Shown here: piece by piece, positions 33,816-44,835 of the stretch | How the letters are laid out: each line of letters begins with the position of its first letter | How positions within the stretch are numbered: the first letter of the stretch is position 1 | Assembly: GCF_000091045.1 (NCBI RefSeq) | Contig: NC_006691.1 | Coordinates: 1,038,301-1,102,300 of the forward strand | DNA: 64,000 bases | Source of the DNA: Cryptococcus deneoformans JEC21 | Taxonomy: Eukaryota; Basidiomycota; Tremellomycetes; Tremellales; Cryptococcaceae | Reading direction: 5' to 3' | Position numbers and translations under genes: made by a program | The notes under the pieces: model-generated | The model's input: the letters and a program-made list of their open reading frames with translations, nothing else | What the model was told of the DNA's origin: nothing | Databases searched by the model: none

Positions 33816-34632
33816 CAGTTTGTGTTTGTGCGGGAAGAGCACACGCTTATGATTCGTTAAATAGATATAACAAGTTGCTTTATGTGATTGATACCTGTCA
33901 AGCAAACACAATGTACTCCAAGTTTTATTCTCCCGAAATCATCGCTACGGGATCTTCATCTTTGGGCGAAAGCTCGTACTCCGTAAGACTACCACCTCTT
34001 GTTTCGTTAAAAGGCTCGGCTGACGAAGAGCAGCATCACAATGACATGGATATCGGCGTCGCAGTCATTGACAGCTTTACCCACAACGTCCTTCAATATC
34101 TCGAGACAGTGGGCAAGACTTCACGTAACAGTCTTCAGGAATTCGCGAGTCGTTCTTTTGGTACCTGTTTAGGTGTTGACAGCTAATCATCAAATAACAG
34201 TTCAACACGTATGATCCTGCCAAAATCTTTTCTCATCCTGGAATATCAACTTCCCTGAGCAGTGTCCCTCCGGAACAAATCCTTATTACAGACTTTTTCG
34301 GAGCTGTAGCTCGAGTTGAAATATCGCCCCAAAGTGCAGAGCTGCCCTTGGAATCTCGACTAATAGCTTCCAAAGATGGTTGGGAGCATACGAGCTTGAG
34401 TATCAACGATGGTAGTCTTACGGAGGAGATACCCGAAGTGTTACCTAGGAAGATAGAAGGGACCAAGAAAGGCAATGGGGAGTGGAATCGGCCTCTTGTG
34501 GATAAAACGAGTGAATGGGGATTCTTGCCTCCATACCTTATCGGAGTCGTTTCGTTCATTTGGCTTTATATCTCGTTGGGGGATAAGGAAGACAAGGATG
34601 ACAGTGAAGAAGTAAGGGAGGAGGAACTTTGA
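33157..34632 (+). CDS. GPI8: GPI-anchor transamidase catalytic subunit
   Basis: Gpi8/PIG-K is the caspase-like cysteine protease of the ER transamidase that attaches GPI anchors to secreted proteins. The ATG at 33157 opens a signal peptide (RILTAISLLLSPLISSLPH). NNWAVLVCSSRYWFNYR follows, then across introns HMANTLAMYRTLKRLGLPDS and ILMLADDVACNARNAFP. YMTGHGGNEFLKFQD holds the catalytic His and LLYVIDTCQANTMYS the catalytic Cys. IIATGSSSLGESSYS and DIGVAVIDSFTHNVLQYLE follow. Near the end VVSFIWLYISLG is a membrane segment with an acidic tail. Stop is at 34630-34632. The order and length (about 400 residues) are those of the family. A PGAP5-like phosphoesterase, which may act on the same anchors, lies 6 kb away. 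Confidence 0.95.
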
Positions 34633-34822
34633 AAGGGAAAAGGACGGTCGGGAAGCAGGCGTTCTTTGGGGGAGCAGCTTTGTTTCCTGGGTATACACCT
34701 TACTGGGAGACAAATGAAGAGCTTCGGATAATTATCTAGATAGTAGACCACATTCACGTTGTATCAATATAACCCATGTATATCCATTTTGCATTGAGCT
34801 TTTGATTTGCCTTCTCATCGAT

Positions 34823-35580
34823 TTACACATTCTTCCTTCCCTCGGCAGCATTGATGATCTTGACAATTCTCCAGCTCATATCCACCGCCATACCGAGGGG
34901 CAAGAGCAAAAAGGGCACATACTCAGCAAGAAGGTTGGCGATCTCAGCAGTCGTGTGAGGAGGAGTAGCTTGGGTAGTGAAGATAGTGTGGAGACAGGGG
35001 AGGAGGGTAGTAGCCGTCGAAGCTCCATAGGCGAGGATGACCGCTATTCACAAAGATATCAGCTATTAATGAGGATACAGAGGGATAACGTATCGTCATT
35101 ACGCACGGTACACTCGCTTATCGTCTTTGGCACTCATTCCATCAGCTTTCGTCGCAAAAACAAAAGACACACAAAATACTCACTGTTCCACAACCCCCAA
35201 AGGCCTACCACAAAACATGGGACCTGGAATCCCGCTTCAAGCCAGGAGAAACACTTTAACCACCCGAATGTCGGATCATTATTGACAGCTCCGAGAAGGA
35301 TTGGGTCACGAGTGAGGTTGATCGACCAGAGCATGAATGCTTTGAGGGATGATGGTATTAAAGAGGGTGGATAGAGGTATTGGAGGTCGAGAAGGATAGA
35401 TATTGGCTGTGTTTGATGTCAGGACGCACTGAATTGAACGGGTCAAAGGGTAATACGTACAAGGTGGAACTGAAAACAGGTCGTGATGTTAGTTTTATAA
35501 GTCTAAGGCACTTTCCAGTAACGCACAGCGAAGAACGCAAACCAGAGCTTGTCGAGTGATCTACCAGAGAATCGGGACAT
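34823..35580 (-). CDS. EXPERA-domain (TMEM97/sigma-2 receptor-like) membrane protein
   Basis: The EXPERA family includes sterol isomerase EBP and the ER/lysosomal cholesterol-handling protein TMEM97. From ATG 35578-35580 short exons join as SGRSLDKLWFAFFAFHLPIS, ILLDLQYLYPP, LKAFMLWSINLTRDPILLG, FGWLKCFSWLEAGFQVPCFV, GLWGLWN, a small exon SAKDDKRVYP, then VILAYGASTATTLLPCL, and ANLLAEYVPFLLLPLGMAVD with a short basic tail. Four membrane segments are clear, and the motif order (F.xHIP..xLLDLQ ... E...Q.P) fits TMEM97 rather than EBP. A small exon of 41 nt must be included to keep frame. Total is near 185 residues. In fungi it is probably a sterol or lipid-handling ER protein; this is inference. 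Confidence 0.85.
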
Positions 35581-36373
35581 ATGGGGGAGTAAAAGCGAAC
35601 TGTGGACGAAGATAAAAGCAGTGTGTTGTTGACAAGAAAAGAAACCGAAAGCAAAGTACAGTTGGAACGCCGTTGAACGCGCCGTGAAAGACAACAAGTC
35701 CCCCACGTTGAAAGTCACTTCAATAAATGACACTGTTCTTTGTATTATTTGCGTGTTCTGCCGGTTCGTTCCAGATGTTTTCGGCTTGGAACTACAACAA
35801 AAATCCAATTGCAGGTCGCTCCATATGGGTGCATAATTTGACCAGATATCCGAGGCCTTTTTGTTGAGTCAACCCCTAATAAATGACAGGTCCGTCTCCT
35901 CACCTTCTGCAGTTCTGCGACTCGCGTAGCATCCTACTATCATCCAGGGTTGTTGTTACAGATGATGATCATCTTCATTATGCATTGAATTACAACTAGA
36001 TTTTTGATCTAACCTTTGCCAGACTAAGTCATCTTCACCTGATATACTCTTCATCCTTGTCTGAGAGTCAAAGAAAAATAGAGTGCGGCAGCTTCTTCCT
36101 TAGACCCACAGCTGAGGTATTACGGTTCTCAACATCATACAAATCGAGCAAAGCACGGCTGCGGCTTATTCCCACCGCGACACCTGACTTCTGCTTACAC
36201 TACTCTCGTAAGTCGCAAATGTCATTGTAGACAACAGCTCTCTAACCAAGGTGTAGACTGACATTGTGCGCATGGTAGAGAGAAGTAATGGATACATGAA
36301 TTAACATATCCCAACTTCGTCATTGACTATAGCAGAGAACCCAGCTCCACCCACCACTCGTCGAGAGAACACA
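35581..36373. other. Intergenic: TMEM97-like promoter and RTF1 3' flank
   Basis: No coding frame or strong motif is seen in 793 bases. Confidence 0.5.
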
Positions 36374-38404
36374 TCAGAAATCTCCCAAATCTAGATCCAG
36401 CTGGACCGTCCTCGCCACGTATTGTTGAGGAGTCTCTCCCTTGCGTTGACCTGATGGCGGTGGAACCTCGGGTTTGGGAACATCCGTTGCTGGTGTACTT
36501 GTTGTAGACGGGTTTTGGGATGCAGCCCTATTGGATCAGATTACAAGGTTAGTATAGGCTCGTTGGAGTCGGAGAGGATAAACCGTACAGCTTCGCCTTA
36601 ACAACGGCCTCTTCAGCCTTCTTCCTCGCCACAGCAGCTGCATGAGCTCTCATCATTGCCTCCTTTGTCTTCCTCTTATTGTTTTCATTGATCTTCTGAA
36701 TCTTCATATCGTAGTCATCCTTCTCCCCTTCCTTTTCTGCAACAAGCCTGCCGGTGTTGGGATCGCCACCGAGGGCGATAATGTCGGAGTTGAGCTTCTC
36801 GACCATGACGTGGTCGTTTCGGCGGAGGGCGAGGTCACGTGTGTTCATAAGTTGATGTATTTTGAGGAGGCTAACTCGAGTAAATGATGATTCTTGAGAT
36901 TTACGAGAGTCAACTCGGCGATCAATTTCAGCCTGCGATGGAAATTTAGCTCTATAAGTGGATGAGTGTTACAAGACGTACGCTTGTCATCGGCCTTTCT
37001 CTCAGAGCCTTTATTTCATCGTGCTTCTTCTTTAAAAATGACCGCTTAGGGGCTTTTACACCATCTGCTTGGTTTGTCATAGAAAACCTCTGAAACTCAG
37101 ACTGAACAAAATTAACTCTAGTCAGTAATCGACAAGATCCTATACTTACTTCTTCAATCACACCATTAGAAACATCCGCCATTCTGAACAGTCTCGATGC
37201 TGAACCGTATTTGACAAGCAAAGCCCGAGTCTCTCGGATTTGTCGACCCTGGTATTCGATAGAATACGATCCGAACTGTCCAGACTCGTCCACATCCGCA
37301 ATTTTGTAAAGCCTGTACTTTGGCCTACCATGCTCGTCCCTATCAGGAGAGATAATTCGCACGTATGCACCTGCGGCATCTGTTTAAGTCCCATCCAGGT
37401 GTCTATGGCTGTGCACTCACCAGTGATAACGTCCTCGAAGCCATCCTTGTGCATCATATCCACCAACTCGTACCTACTAACCCTCGCACTCTCCAATTCG
37501 GCCCTGTTGGGCGCGATAGCATCCATTTCCTCCTCTTTGCTAAGCTTGGGCTGGACGTTTTTGGGTTGAGGGGAAAGCGATCGTTCAGGGGAGTATGACG
37601 GCGATCTGCGGGTGATCTGGCCTTCTTCTTCGGAAGATGCAGAGGCAGATCGGGAATGTCGACGACGTGCAGCCTTTGCGTTTGTCAGGTCGGCCAACGA
37701 TTTGCCATAGAGAGCAGTCTTACCCGGCGCTGCATACGCTCATCCTTCGCTTTCCGCTTGTTCTTCAAAACGTTGAGTGCCCTAGAAGCCTTCTCGCTCA
37801 CACTAGTGTGCTTGCCTGTGGATCGATCAGCACATAGCTTCTATATGGTTCTGAATGGTTCGGCTCACGTCTCTTTCTCGCTCTCGAATCATCTTCTTCC
37901 TCATCATCCCCACCATGAGCAGTCTTGAACATCGCATCAAGCGCTTGAGAGTCTTTGAACTTTTGCATTTCTTCCAATCGTGACGCCAAGATGTTTTCTC
38001 TCTCGATTTCCGGGAGGTTCTCAAGACTATACCTTGTATTAGCCATCACACTCAACAAAATAAATAAAATAAAGGATACTCACGCCTCCCTGTCCGCCTC
38101 GTCCACATATTTACCCTCCAAGGGATAAGGGTTCTTCAACGGCCCTCTTGATCTCTGAAGAGCTGGTTCATCATCTTCAGATTCCATCTCCATATCTTCC
38201 TCCTCTCCATCATCGTCCGAATCTTCAATACTAAAAAACACTCCTAGTCAACCTTTTATAGTCTGTAGGGAAGAACAGTCAGATGGGGATAACGTACAAC
38301 GCCTTGCTATTTCTTTTACTCCTATCATTTGAGCCGTGACGCTTCCTGTGGCGGGTAGGATCATCCTCTGCGAGACCCAAAAGCTCGTTCTCGAGGTCAG
38401 ACAT
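36374..38404 (-). CDS. RTF1: Paf1-complex subunit Rtf1 (Plus3 domain)
   Basis: Rtf1 links the Paf1 complex to RNA polymerase II elongation, and promotes histone H2B ubiquitination. The ATG at 38402-38404 gives MSDLENELLGLAEDD, an acidic N-terminus with a likely CHD1-binding segment, then YVDEADREASLENLPEIERE and ILASRLEEMQKFKD, a histone-modification-domain region. An RS-rich stretch precedes the Plus3 domain: RAELESARVSRYELVDMMHK, GAYVRIISPDRDEHGRPKYR, LYKIADVDESGQFGSYSIEY and TRALLVKYGSASRLFRMADV. The C-terminal part is a coiled coil (RRNDHVMVEKLNSDIIALGG, EAMMRAHAAAVARKKAEEAV) and a short tail ending QLDLGDF before TGA at 36374. About ten introns. Total near 600 residues, as in other fungi. 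Confidence 0.93.
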
Positions 38405-39067
38405 GATGATTTGCAATAAAGTATGGGATGCTGATGAGATTGCTGTTTTTATTTGTGCAGATGAACCAAGCCGGAAAGAGGAGATGCGAGCCATCGATTT
38501 AATTAATCGACCGTGGGAAAGTGGCGTACCTGCATACCACTGCATTAAATAGGAGTACTCGTACGTACTGGGGGATTCATTACTGCGTATGCGTCACCTT
38601 CCCATTAAAGAGCTTCTTCACATGGTCATTCGTTCACATGCCTAATGAAGCGCGATTGGGAGAACTAGTATATTGCCGCAGGAGAATACCAGATACCATG
38701 TGTGGAAAAAGTAGGTCATGTAAACAGCAGTATGTATGTACGCTACACGCTTCAAAGCCCATACGTACATGAGGCTATGAAGCCACCACGACGGCCAACC
38801 GACCCGTCTCCTCCTTTCTATGAGAAGAAAGAGTCCCTTCATGATGCAACATGTCTTCCGGATACCGAAGAGACCAAATCTAGGAGGGGAAAAAACAGAG
38901 AAAGAAACAGGACGAGACAGTAGACAATTTTTTTTTTTGGATACACCCTGCTTGCAACGCAGGCGACATCTTTCCACACGTCTTTGAAAACCACAGGAAA
39001 ACACAAGATCCCAAGATCCCAAGCATGCACGCACCCAAGCACCACGGTGTTTTTACTCGAGAGTGTT
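38405..39067. other. RTF1 promoter and 3' flank of the phosphoesterase gene
   Basis: Contains the second GACCGTGGGAAAGT copy (38509-38522) and a T11-type run near 38930. No coding content is supported. Confidence 0.5.
38509..38522 (+). promoter_or_regulatory. CSL-type motif, copy 2
   Basis: GACCGTGGGAAAGT again, 105-118 bases upstream of the RTF1 start codon, in opposite orientation relative to its gene compared with copy 1 before GPI8. Binding by a CSL-type factor is inference. Confidence 0.3.
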
Positions 39068-41603
39068 TCACTCTAGGAAAAACAACGCATTCACACCCAG
39101 CCAAACGACAGCCCCAACCCATGCAACACTGATCAACTCTCTCCAACTCTTGCCCACGGCTCCCTTCCTTGCTTTCCATGTCCATCTTAAAAACGACTTT
39201 GCCCTCTCGAACCAGAGCCATGACCTGGATGGGGTGGGAAAAGTGTAAATCACAGCTGGATGGGAGTGGGTGGTGTGTGAAGAGGCTTGGGAGAGGGGGT
39301 GGGCTTGCGCGTGAGCAGGGGAATGCGGGAGGAGGAGAGGGCTGGGGAGGGTGATACGGCGGGGTGTACCGGGAGACGTGACGCTCAAGCTTGGAGGAGC
39401 GACATTCATAGAGGCCAACGTCGACAGGTTGGCGCTAGAGACTCTCCTAATAAAACCCGACGACGAGGGCGAACTGGCTCCCGTGTTTGCACCCAAACCC
39501 CAGTTAGTGGTGCCCGAAGCGGACAAAGGCGCAGCGTCAGAGACTGAAGATGGAAAACCGCGGTCCATGTATATGTAGGATGATCGTCGAGACAAGGTGA
39601 GAGGTGTGTTGAGACCTGTCACGCTAGCAGACGCTGCTTCTCCATCGCGTTCTACATCGCGCTCCGCAAAACGCTCAACGGCGGACAGTTTCGGACTTCC
39701 AAATGGGGATACAGGGTTGCTCTGGCCGCTCCTGGAACTTGGCGCGTACTCTGCAGGAGTGGAGTTGTACCGCACCGGGCGGGGCAAGGTGGAAGAGGAA
39801 ATGGCTGAGGGTGCAGAAAGTGGGAGGTGTGAAGATGATTTGCGAGAGGGAATACTAAGTGGTATAGGTCCATTCCGCCGTGATGAGAATGAATTGGGCG
39901 ACATGGTCTCTGCAGAGAGTAAAGCGGGACTTGACCGCATTTTCTCCGAAAGAGCGTGTGAAGAACGGTCCCATCGCGAGTACGCTGAATGAAGGTTGGT
40001 AACAAAAAGGTACAGTGCTGTAAGGATAGCGAGAGGGAGGTAGACACGCCAGTAGACACCCAGCTGATCGGGCAGGAAACAAGGTCGGTCGGCGTGGGTG
40101 GGGAGAAGGCCAGCGGTGGATTCTGTAGGTGGAGGAACTAGCGAGAGCAGTTGAAGTCCCGGACGGCGGATGCCCGTGGACGAGGAAAAGGATTTAACTG
40201 TCACCTCTCTGATATTCTCTTTGTGGACATAATCACAGTAATCGTGGTCGTCCCCACTTTAGAGATCGTTAGCTTATCCTCGACCAGTAGATGTAAAAGA
40301 AACGAACCTAAACACAATATTTGGCTGAATGGCATCCAACAAGAACTTGGAAGTCTCACTCCCGAGCAAATTTTGGTATCCAGGACCAGCACCTTTTGAT
40401 ATCCGTCCTTTTTCTCTCAGCGGTCCACAGGTGGCGCCTTCAGGTCTCGCGAGTGGAATATGGGAAAGCAAGATTTTAGGTCCAGGCGGAGGATTGTCCC
40501 TCAAATCTTTGACAAACTCAATTACACCGCCTTTGACACCATCCCACTCCCCAAACTGCATCTCTGAAGCATACCGCCGATAATCCTCTTCCACCAAACC
40601 TACAGCATCAAGCAAAACGAACGAGTGATTTGATATGGGAAGGACGGTATTGGGCGTTTCGAAATATTGCTGGTACCGTAACCGAGCTTGAGCGGAGAAC
40701 CGGCCATTGGGAACGAGGGAAATGTCATGGTTACCTGGCACAAAGTGCATTGGCGTTGTGAGAGGGAGCTGGAAGATTGATCGGAATAGAGCGATGTACT
40801 CCTCGTACCTAAATTCCGTAAGTACGTATGCTAGAAGACAGACAGGCAACCCACTCTTCATCGGTCATGACTCCCCTTCCCGAGTCCAACATATCTCCGA
40901 GCACAAGCACCTGGTCCACCCTCCCTAGACGCATAACCACATTCCAGCTTTTGCGCATGAAGAGCTCATCGATCTGCTGCTTGGCCCAATTCAACCATGG
41001 ATTGCCGGGCGGATACGACAGTCGGGGATGGGGGACGTGCGGATCGGCGATGAGGACGACATGGGTGGGCGGGGGGGCTTGGGGATAGGCCTGCCGCAGA
41101 GCAGAGTCGGGGAAGCGACACGTGGAGAGAGAGTGGAAGAACTAAGAGTGTTGTCAGTGCCAAATAAACTAGCGATCGACCGTGCCTGGCATTGTCCAGC
41201 AACTTTTGCGCCACAGACGCATGCACATGGCCGGCCGACTTGCTTGGGACTGCAAGCTGACTGGCAGATCTCTGAGGGCAATCTTAGATGGCCCTGGGTG
41301 CCTTGGAGACATCGCGCTTGGCAAAAATTCCGCGGCGTCGAGCACTGAAGCCACGACGTGTGGTGCGATGGCCGGCTGGTTGCTGGACGACGCCTATGGA
41401 TGCTGGACTCACTTCTCCGACCTGCAGCACCAGTGAGCTCTACCGTCGCGTGCTGCTGCGGCACTCACCTCGTACCATATAACGAGCACGACCCAGCCGA
41501 ATCTGAGTGCAAGAATCTGGGTGGCTCTTGACTTGAGGCCTGTCTTCCTTCCTCGCGCGGCCGGAGGGGCGGCGGGTGAGTGTGCCCGAGGTGATCCGAG
41601 CAT
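39068..41603 (-). CDS. ER metallophosphoesterase, Cdc1/Ted1/PGAP5 (MPPE1) type
   Basis: Family members remove ethanolamine phosphate from GPI-anchor mannose in the ER, with two bound metal ions. ATG 41601-41603 starts a basic stretch and a membrane segment (LRFGWVVLVIWYE). A 327-nt intron (41142-41468) follows. The domain then reads THVVLIADPHVPHPRLSYP, VDQVLVLGDMLDSGRGVM, TPMHFVPGNHDISL, GPKILLSHIPL and SGDDHDYC, the metal-binding motifs in order. An exit membrane segment (WRVYLPLAILTALYLFVTN) is followed by a Ser-rich region of about 220 residues and a last membrane segment (VAWVGAVVWLGVNALFF). The long Ser-rich part between the last two membrane segments is unlike yeast Ted1. Total is near 640 residues. 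Stop is at 39068. GPI8 in the same window acts earlier in the same pathway. Confidence 0.85.
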
Positions 41604-42239
41604 TGTGGCTAGTGAAACAGATAAATCAAGCGGCAGGTGGGGAAGAAAAGAGGCTAGTTCCAAGTCTGCCCCTCAGCCCAGGGAACAAGACGCGTGCAGG
41701 CTAATAATAACGCGACCGAACGATGCCCTGCGTAATAATAAAATCCACGCGCACTCGCGTGGCCCCGCACATATGTAATCCCGATAAACGCCGAGTAGGA
41801 GGGCAATGTGGCGGACGGGGGATGACGCAACGGACTGGACGCTCCCCTTCCCATCATACCCAACACCGACAAGGCATCCATCTCTTTCTCTTCCTTCTTC
41901 CTTCCTCATTTTGATCCGCACCATCCTGGCTTTTCCTTCGAGACACCTGCAAACAACACATAGCATCCACAGTGAGTCTGTCTTCCAAAGAGGAGAAAAG
42001 AACAGCCACAAGAAGCCGCGCCGGGGAGCCAGATAAGGAGTCAGCGACAAGGCTATGGTCTCCTCAGCCCTGCTCTGCAGATACACCTATTGTCCTTCTT
42101 CCTTCCCGGCTGGGTGTCCCCGCGTCGCCACTAGACGTGTAGCCGTTTGATGATACATGTTTCGCCGTCGTCCCCGGTGTCATGCTCTCTCACACGACCC
42201 TTTGTACCTCCCGCTCCCGGCTAATATCTTTTGCATTAG
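41604..42239. other. Divergent promoter and likely 5' UTR intron of YOP1
   Basis: The first part is promoter for the phosphoesterase gene. A strong pyrimidine tract lies at 41880-41907. GTGAGT at 41972 and TAG at 42237-42239 would frame a 268-nt intron whose acceptor touches the YOP1 start codon. Frames seen here are not supported as genes. Confidence 0.45.
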
Positions 42240-43193
42240 ATGGCCGCCCATTCCGAGCAAATCAAGAACAACTTCCTCAACAATCCCTACGCCCAGCAGG
42301 TTTTCAACATTGCCAACGGCCAGGTCTCTGCTCTCGATGCCGAGGTATGTCTTTTTTCCTTCAGACAACCGCCTTCCACGGTGTTCCATCCCGTGTTGAT
42401 TGCATAGTTTGCTAACTTGAACTTTCTTCTTCCTGTCTATGCATCATTCAACACCCACAGCTTAACAAGTACCCAATCCTCCGTCAGCTTGAGCAGCAGA
42501 CCAAGGTCCCCAAGGCCTACGGTGTCATCGCCCTTGGTTTCTCGTGAGTTGTAGTTTTTTTTCCCTGAATTATGACGCGGCTCGCGGCTGCTTTCCCGGA
42601 TTTTCCGCAGAAACTTGACCATGACGCTGACGCTCTATTTCGCTCGCAGCTCTGTCCTTCTCATCTTCTTCAATATGTTTGGCCTTGCCCAGCCCATCTC
42701 CAACCTCATCGGCTGGGCTCTCCCCGCTTATCTTTCCATCCTGGCCATTGAGTCTCCTCAGACCAACGATGACAAGCAGTGGTTGACCTATTGGGTCGTC
42801 TTTGGTTCTCTCAACCTCGTCGAGTCCATGGGTTTGAGGGCGGTTCTCTACTGGGTTCCTATGTACTTTGTTTTCAAGACCCTTTTCACCATCTGGCGTA
42901 AGCATTCTGTCTTTGCTTGCTGTATAGCGGTATGCTGACGAAGCAATCCAGTCATGCTCCCTGCCACCCGAGGTGCTGAGATTCTCTACTTCCACTTCCT
43001 CCGGCCCATGGTTGGCAACGTCAAGTCTCGAAGCCAATCTTCTTTCGGTACATCTGACCCCCTTGCCAAGGAGACTGGCTTCAACCCCGCCGGTACCACC
43101 GCCCCTTCCTCTTTCGCTCGTAAGCCTTTGTCTTGTCTAGTTTCCTGAAGAATTTGAGCTAATCCAATTTTATCAGATGAAAAGACCCTCTAA
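42240..43193 (+). CDS. YOP1: ER-shaping reticulon-like protein Yop1 (REEP/DP1)
   Basis: Yop1 wedges into ER tubule membranes and bends them. The ATG at 42240 is right after a probable splice acceptor. Five exons give KNNFLNNPYAQQVFNIANGQ, LNKYPILRQLEQQTKVPKAY, GVIALGFSSVLLIFFNMFGL, QPISNLIGWALPAYLSILAI, then ESPQTNDDKQWLTYWVVFGS, LNLVESMGLRAVLYWVPMYF and WLMLPATRGAEILYFHFLRP. The two paired hydrophobic hairpins and the (S)PxxxDDxxWLTYWVV.....E motif are the TB2/DP1/HVA22 signature. The last exon adds HEKTL before TAA at 43191-43193. Total near 205 residues. Confidence 0.95.
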
Positions 43194-43563
43194 GATGGCT
43201 TGGTGCAGAGAAAAGCAGAGAATGTCGGATAGCCTCTTTTGGATTAACGACCCGTAACGCCAGGTTTTGAGTCTTGAATTTTTCATAATTGTGGTTGGAA
43301 GGCGTTCTCCGTTTTTTTACTTGTGTCATAGCGTTCTTGTTTGCTTCAACCCCAATTAATTCCCTTTTTTTCTTAAATTATTTTGCGGAAGCAAGAATAC
43401 TTTTTCACGAGAGTGTGGGTAAAAGTAGAAGAGAAAGAAATGAATCCGATGTGGATATATACCTGACCATGATGGAGCCGAGAACTCGATTCATGTAAAG
43501 AAGAATAAGATGAACAACGCAACATGCCGACACGCCTCTGCCTACTACACTACAACTCTTTAT
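43194..43563. other. Convergent gap between YOP1 and MTD1
   Basis: Two convergent 3' ends. Nothing of note seen. Confidence 0.5.
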
Positions 43564-44835
43564 CTACAAGGAGGCCTCTTGCTTCTTGATCATATCGCGG
43601 TACTCGCACAACCTCAACAAGTTTCGCTGGAGCATGGTGATGGTCATGACACCAACAGAGGGAACGTAAATAGACGCCTACAGTTCATCATCATCGTCAG
43701 CTCATTTTTTGTTCCCCACGACCAAACTAAATATCAATGGCACAATGCTTACCCGATCCCTGACATCCGTCTCAAAGTTCTTCTCCCCAGCAACATTCAC
43801 ACAAACACATCCGTCCTTCAACTCCCTGGTTGGCACCTTGAAGCTATCCACAGGCACGGCAGAAATCACCACGTCACTGAAACTCAACGCCTTGTGCAGT
43901 GTCATATCAGGCAAGGGGGTGGTAATATGGTGTGGACTCGCTGACGAAGGTTTTTTACCTTCCGCCGACTTGGAAGGCCGCTTGGAGAATTCGACGATGG
44001 AGTCAAGGTCGACGGAGATGACGCGCGCGCCGTCGTTGGCCAACAGGGCCGCCAGCGGACGACCGACAACTTCAGAACGGTTGATGACGGTAATCACCTT
44101 GCCCCTCGCTCGATCGCCATAGGCGAGAAGCCTGTTGTACACGCCGATATGTTCGAGTACCTTGACGATCGCCAGGGGCGTACAGGGCAAGATGGATTTC
44201 ACTGTACCTTCCGGCGCAACGTCTTCGCCTTTGGAGCTATCGCCCGACTTGCTCGGCAAGGGCTCGGGCAAGTGCGAAGCAGGGATGGGACGGAGCGTGA
44301 GCGGGTTGATGAAACGGACGTTGTGGTAGAGGTTGAAGAGGAATTGGTGGTTGAGACCCTCGACGTCTTTCTGCGGGGAGACGACCGATTGGAGGTATTG
44401 GTCTTGACGGCCGCCGTAGATGGGGTAGTAGACCATCATGCCGTCCACCTCGGGATCTTCGTTTGCCTTTTGTTTTTCGTCTCAGGATCAGCTCTCCATC
44501 TCGTCTCCCCAAGAGCCAAAAAAAGGGGGAAAAAAATGGAGAAAACGTTTATGACATACCTCGAGGATTGCTTCTTCAACCTCGATCCCCACACCTTCAC
44601 CATCCATTCCCTCCCTTGCTTCACCGACGAGTCTCAGCTCATATGTGATCCCCAAGGTCTCACACGCCTTCTTGGTGAACTCGGCATAGGTCCTGGCATC
44701 CTCCTTTTTTGTAGCGAGGATACCGACCAAGTGCGGAGGTCGCGAGGAAAAGCGAGGGGAGGCGAGGGCAGAAAGAAGCTCCGACTTGAAGGGTGTGGCT
44801 ACTTTCGAGGCGGTGATGAGGATTCCTTGGGACAT
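43564..44835 (-). CDS. MTD1: NAD-dependent methylenetetrahydrofolate dehydrogenase
   Basis: The cytosolic enzyme oxidises 5,10-methylene-THF with NAD, feeding one-carbon units to purine synthesis. ATG 44833-44835 opens MSQGILITASKVATPFKSEL. Then come VGILATKKEDARTYAEFTKK, across an intron ANEDPEVDGMMVYYPIYGGR, QDQYLQSVVSPQKDVEGLN, ILPCTPLAIVKVLEHIGVYN, and GKVITVINRSEVVGRPLAAL with the Rossmann segment. DVVISAVPVDSFKVPTRELK follows, and a last exon SIYVPSVGVMTITMLQRNLL ends KKQEASL before TAG at 43564-43566. This is the monofunctional fungal Mtd1, not the trifunctional C1-THF synthase. An SKSGDSSKGEDV insert near the centre is longer than in yeast. Confidence 0.93.

Noticed and set aside
42570..43037. 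155-codon minus-strand frame across YOP1
   Set aside because: Antisense to well-supported exons.
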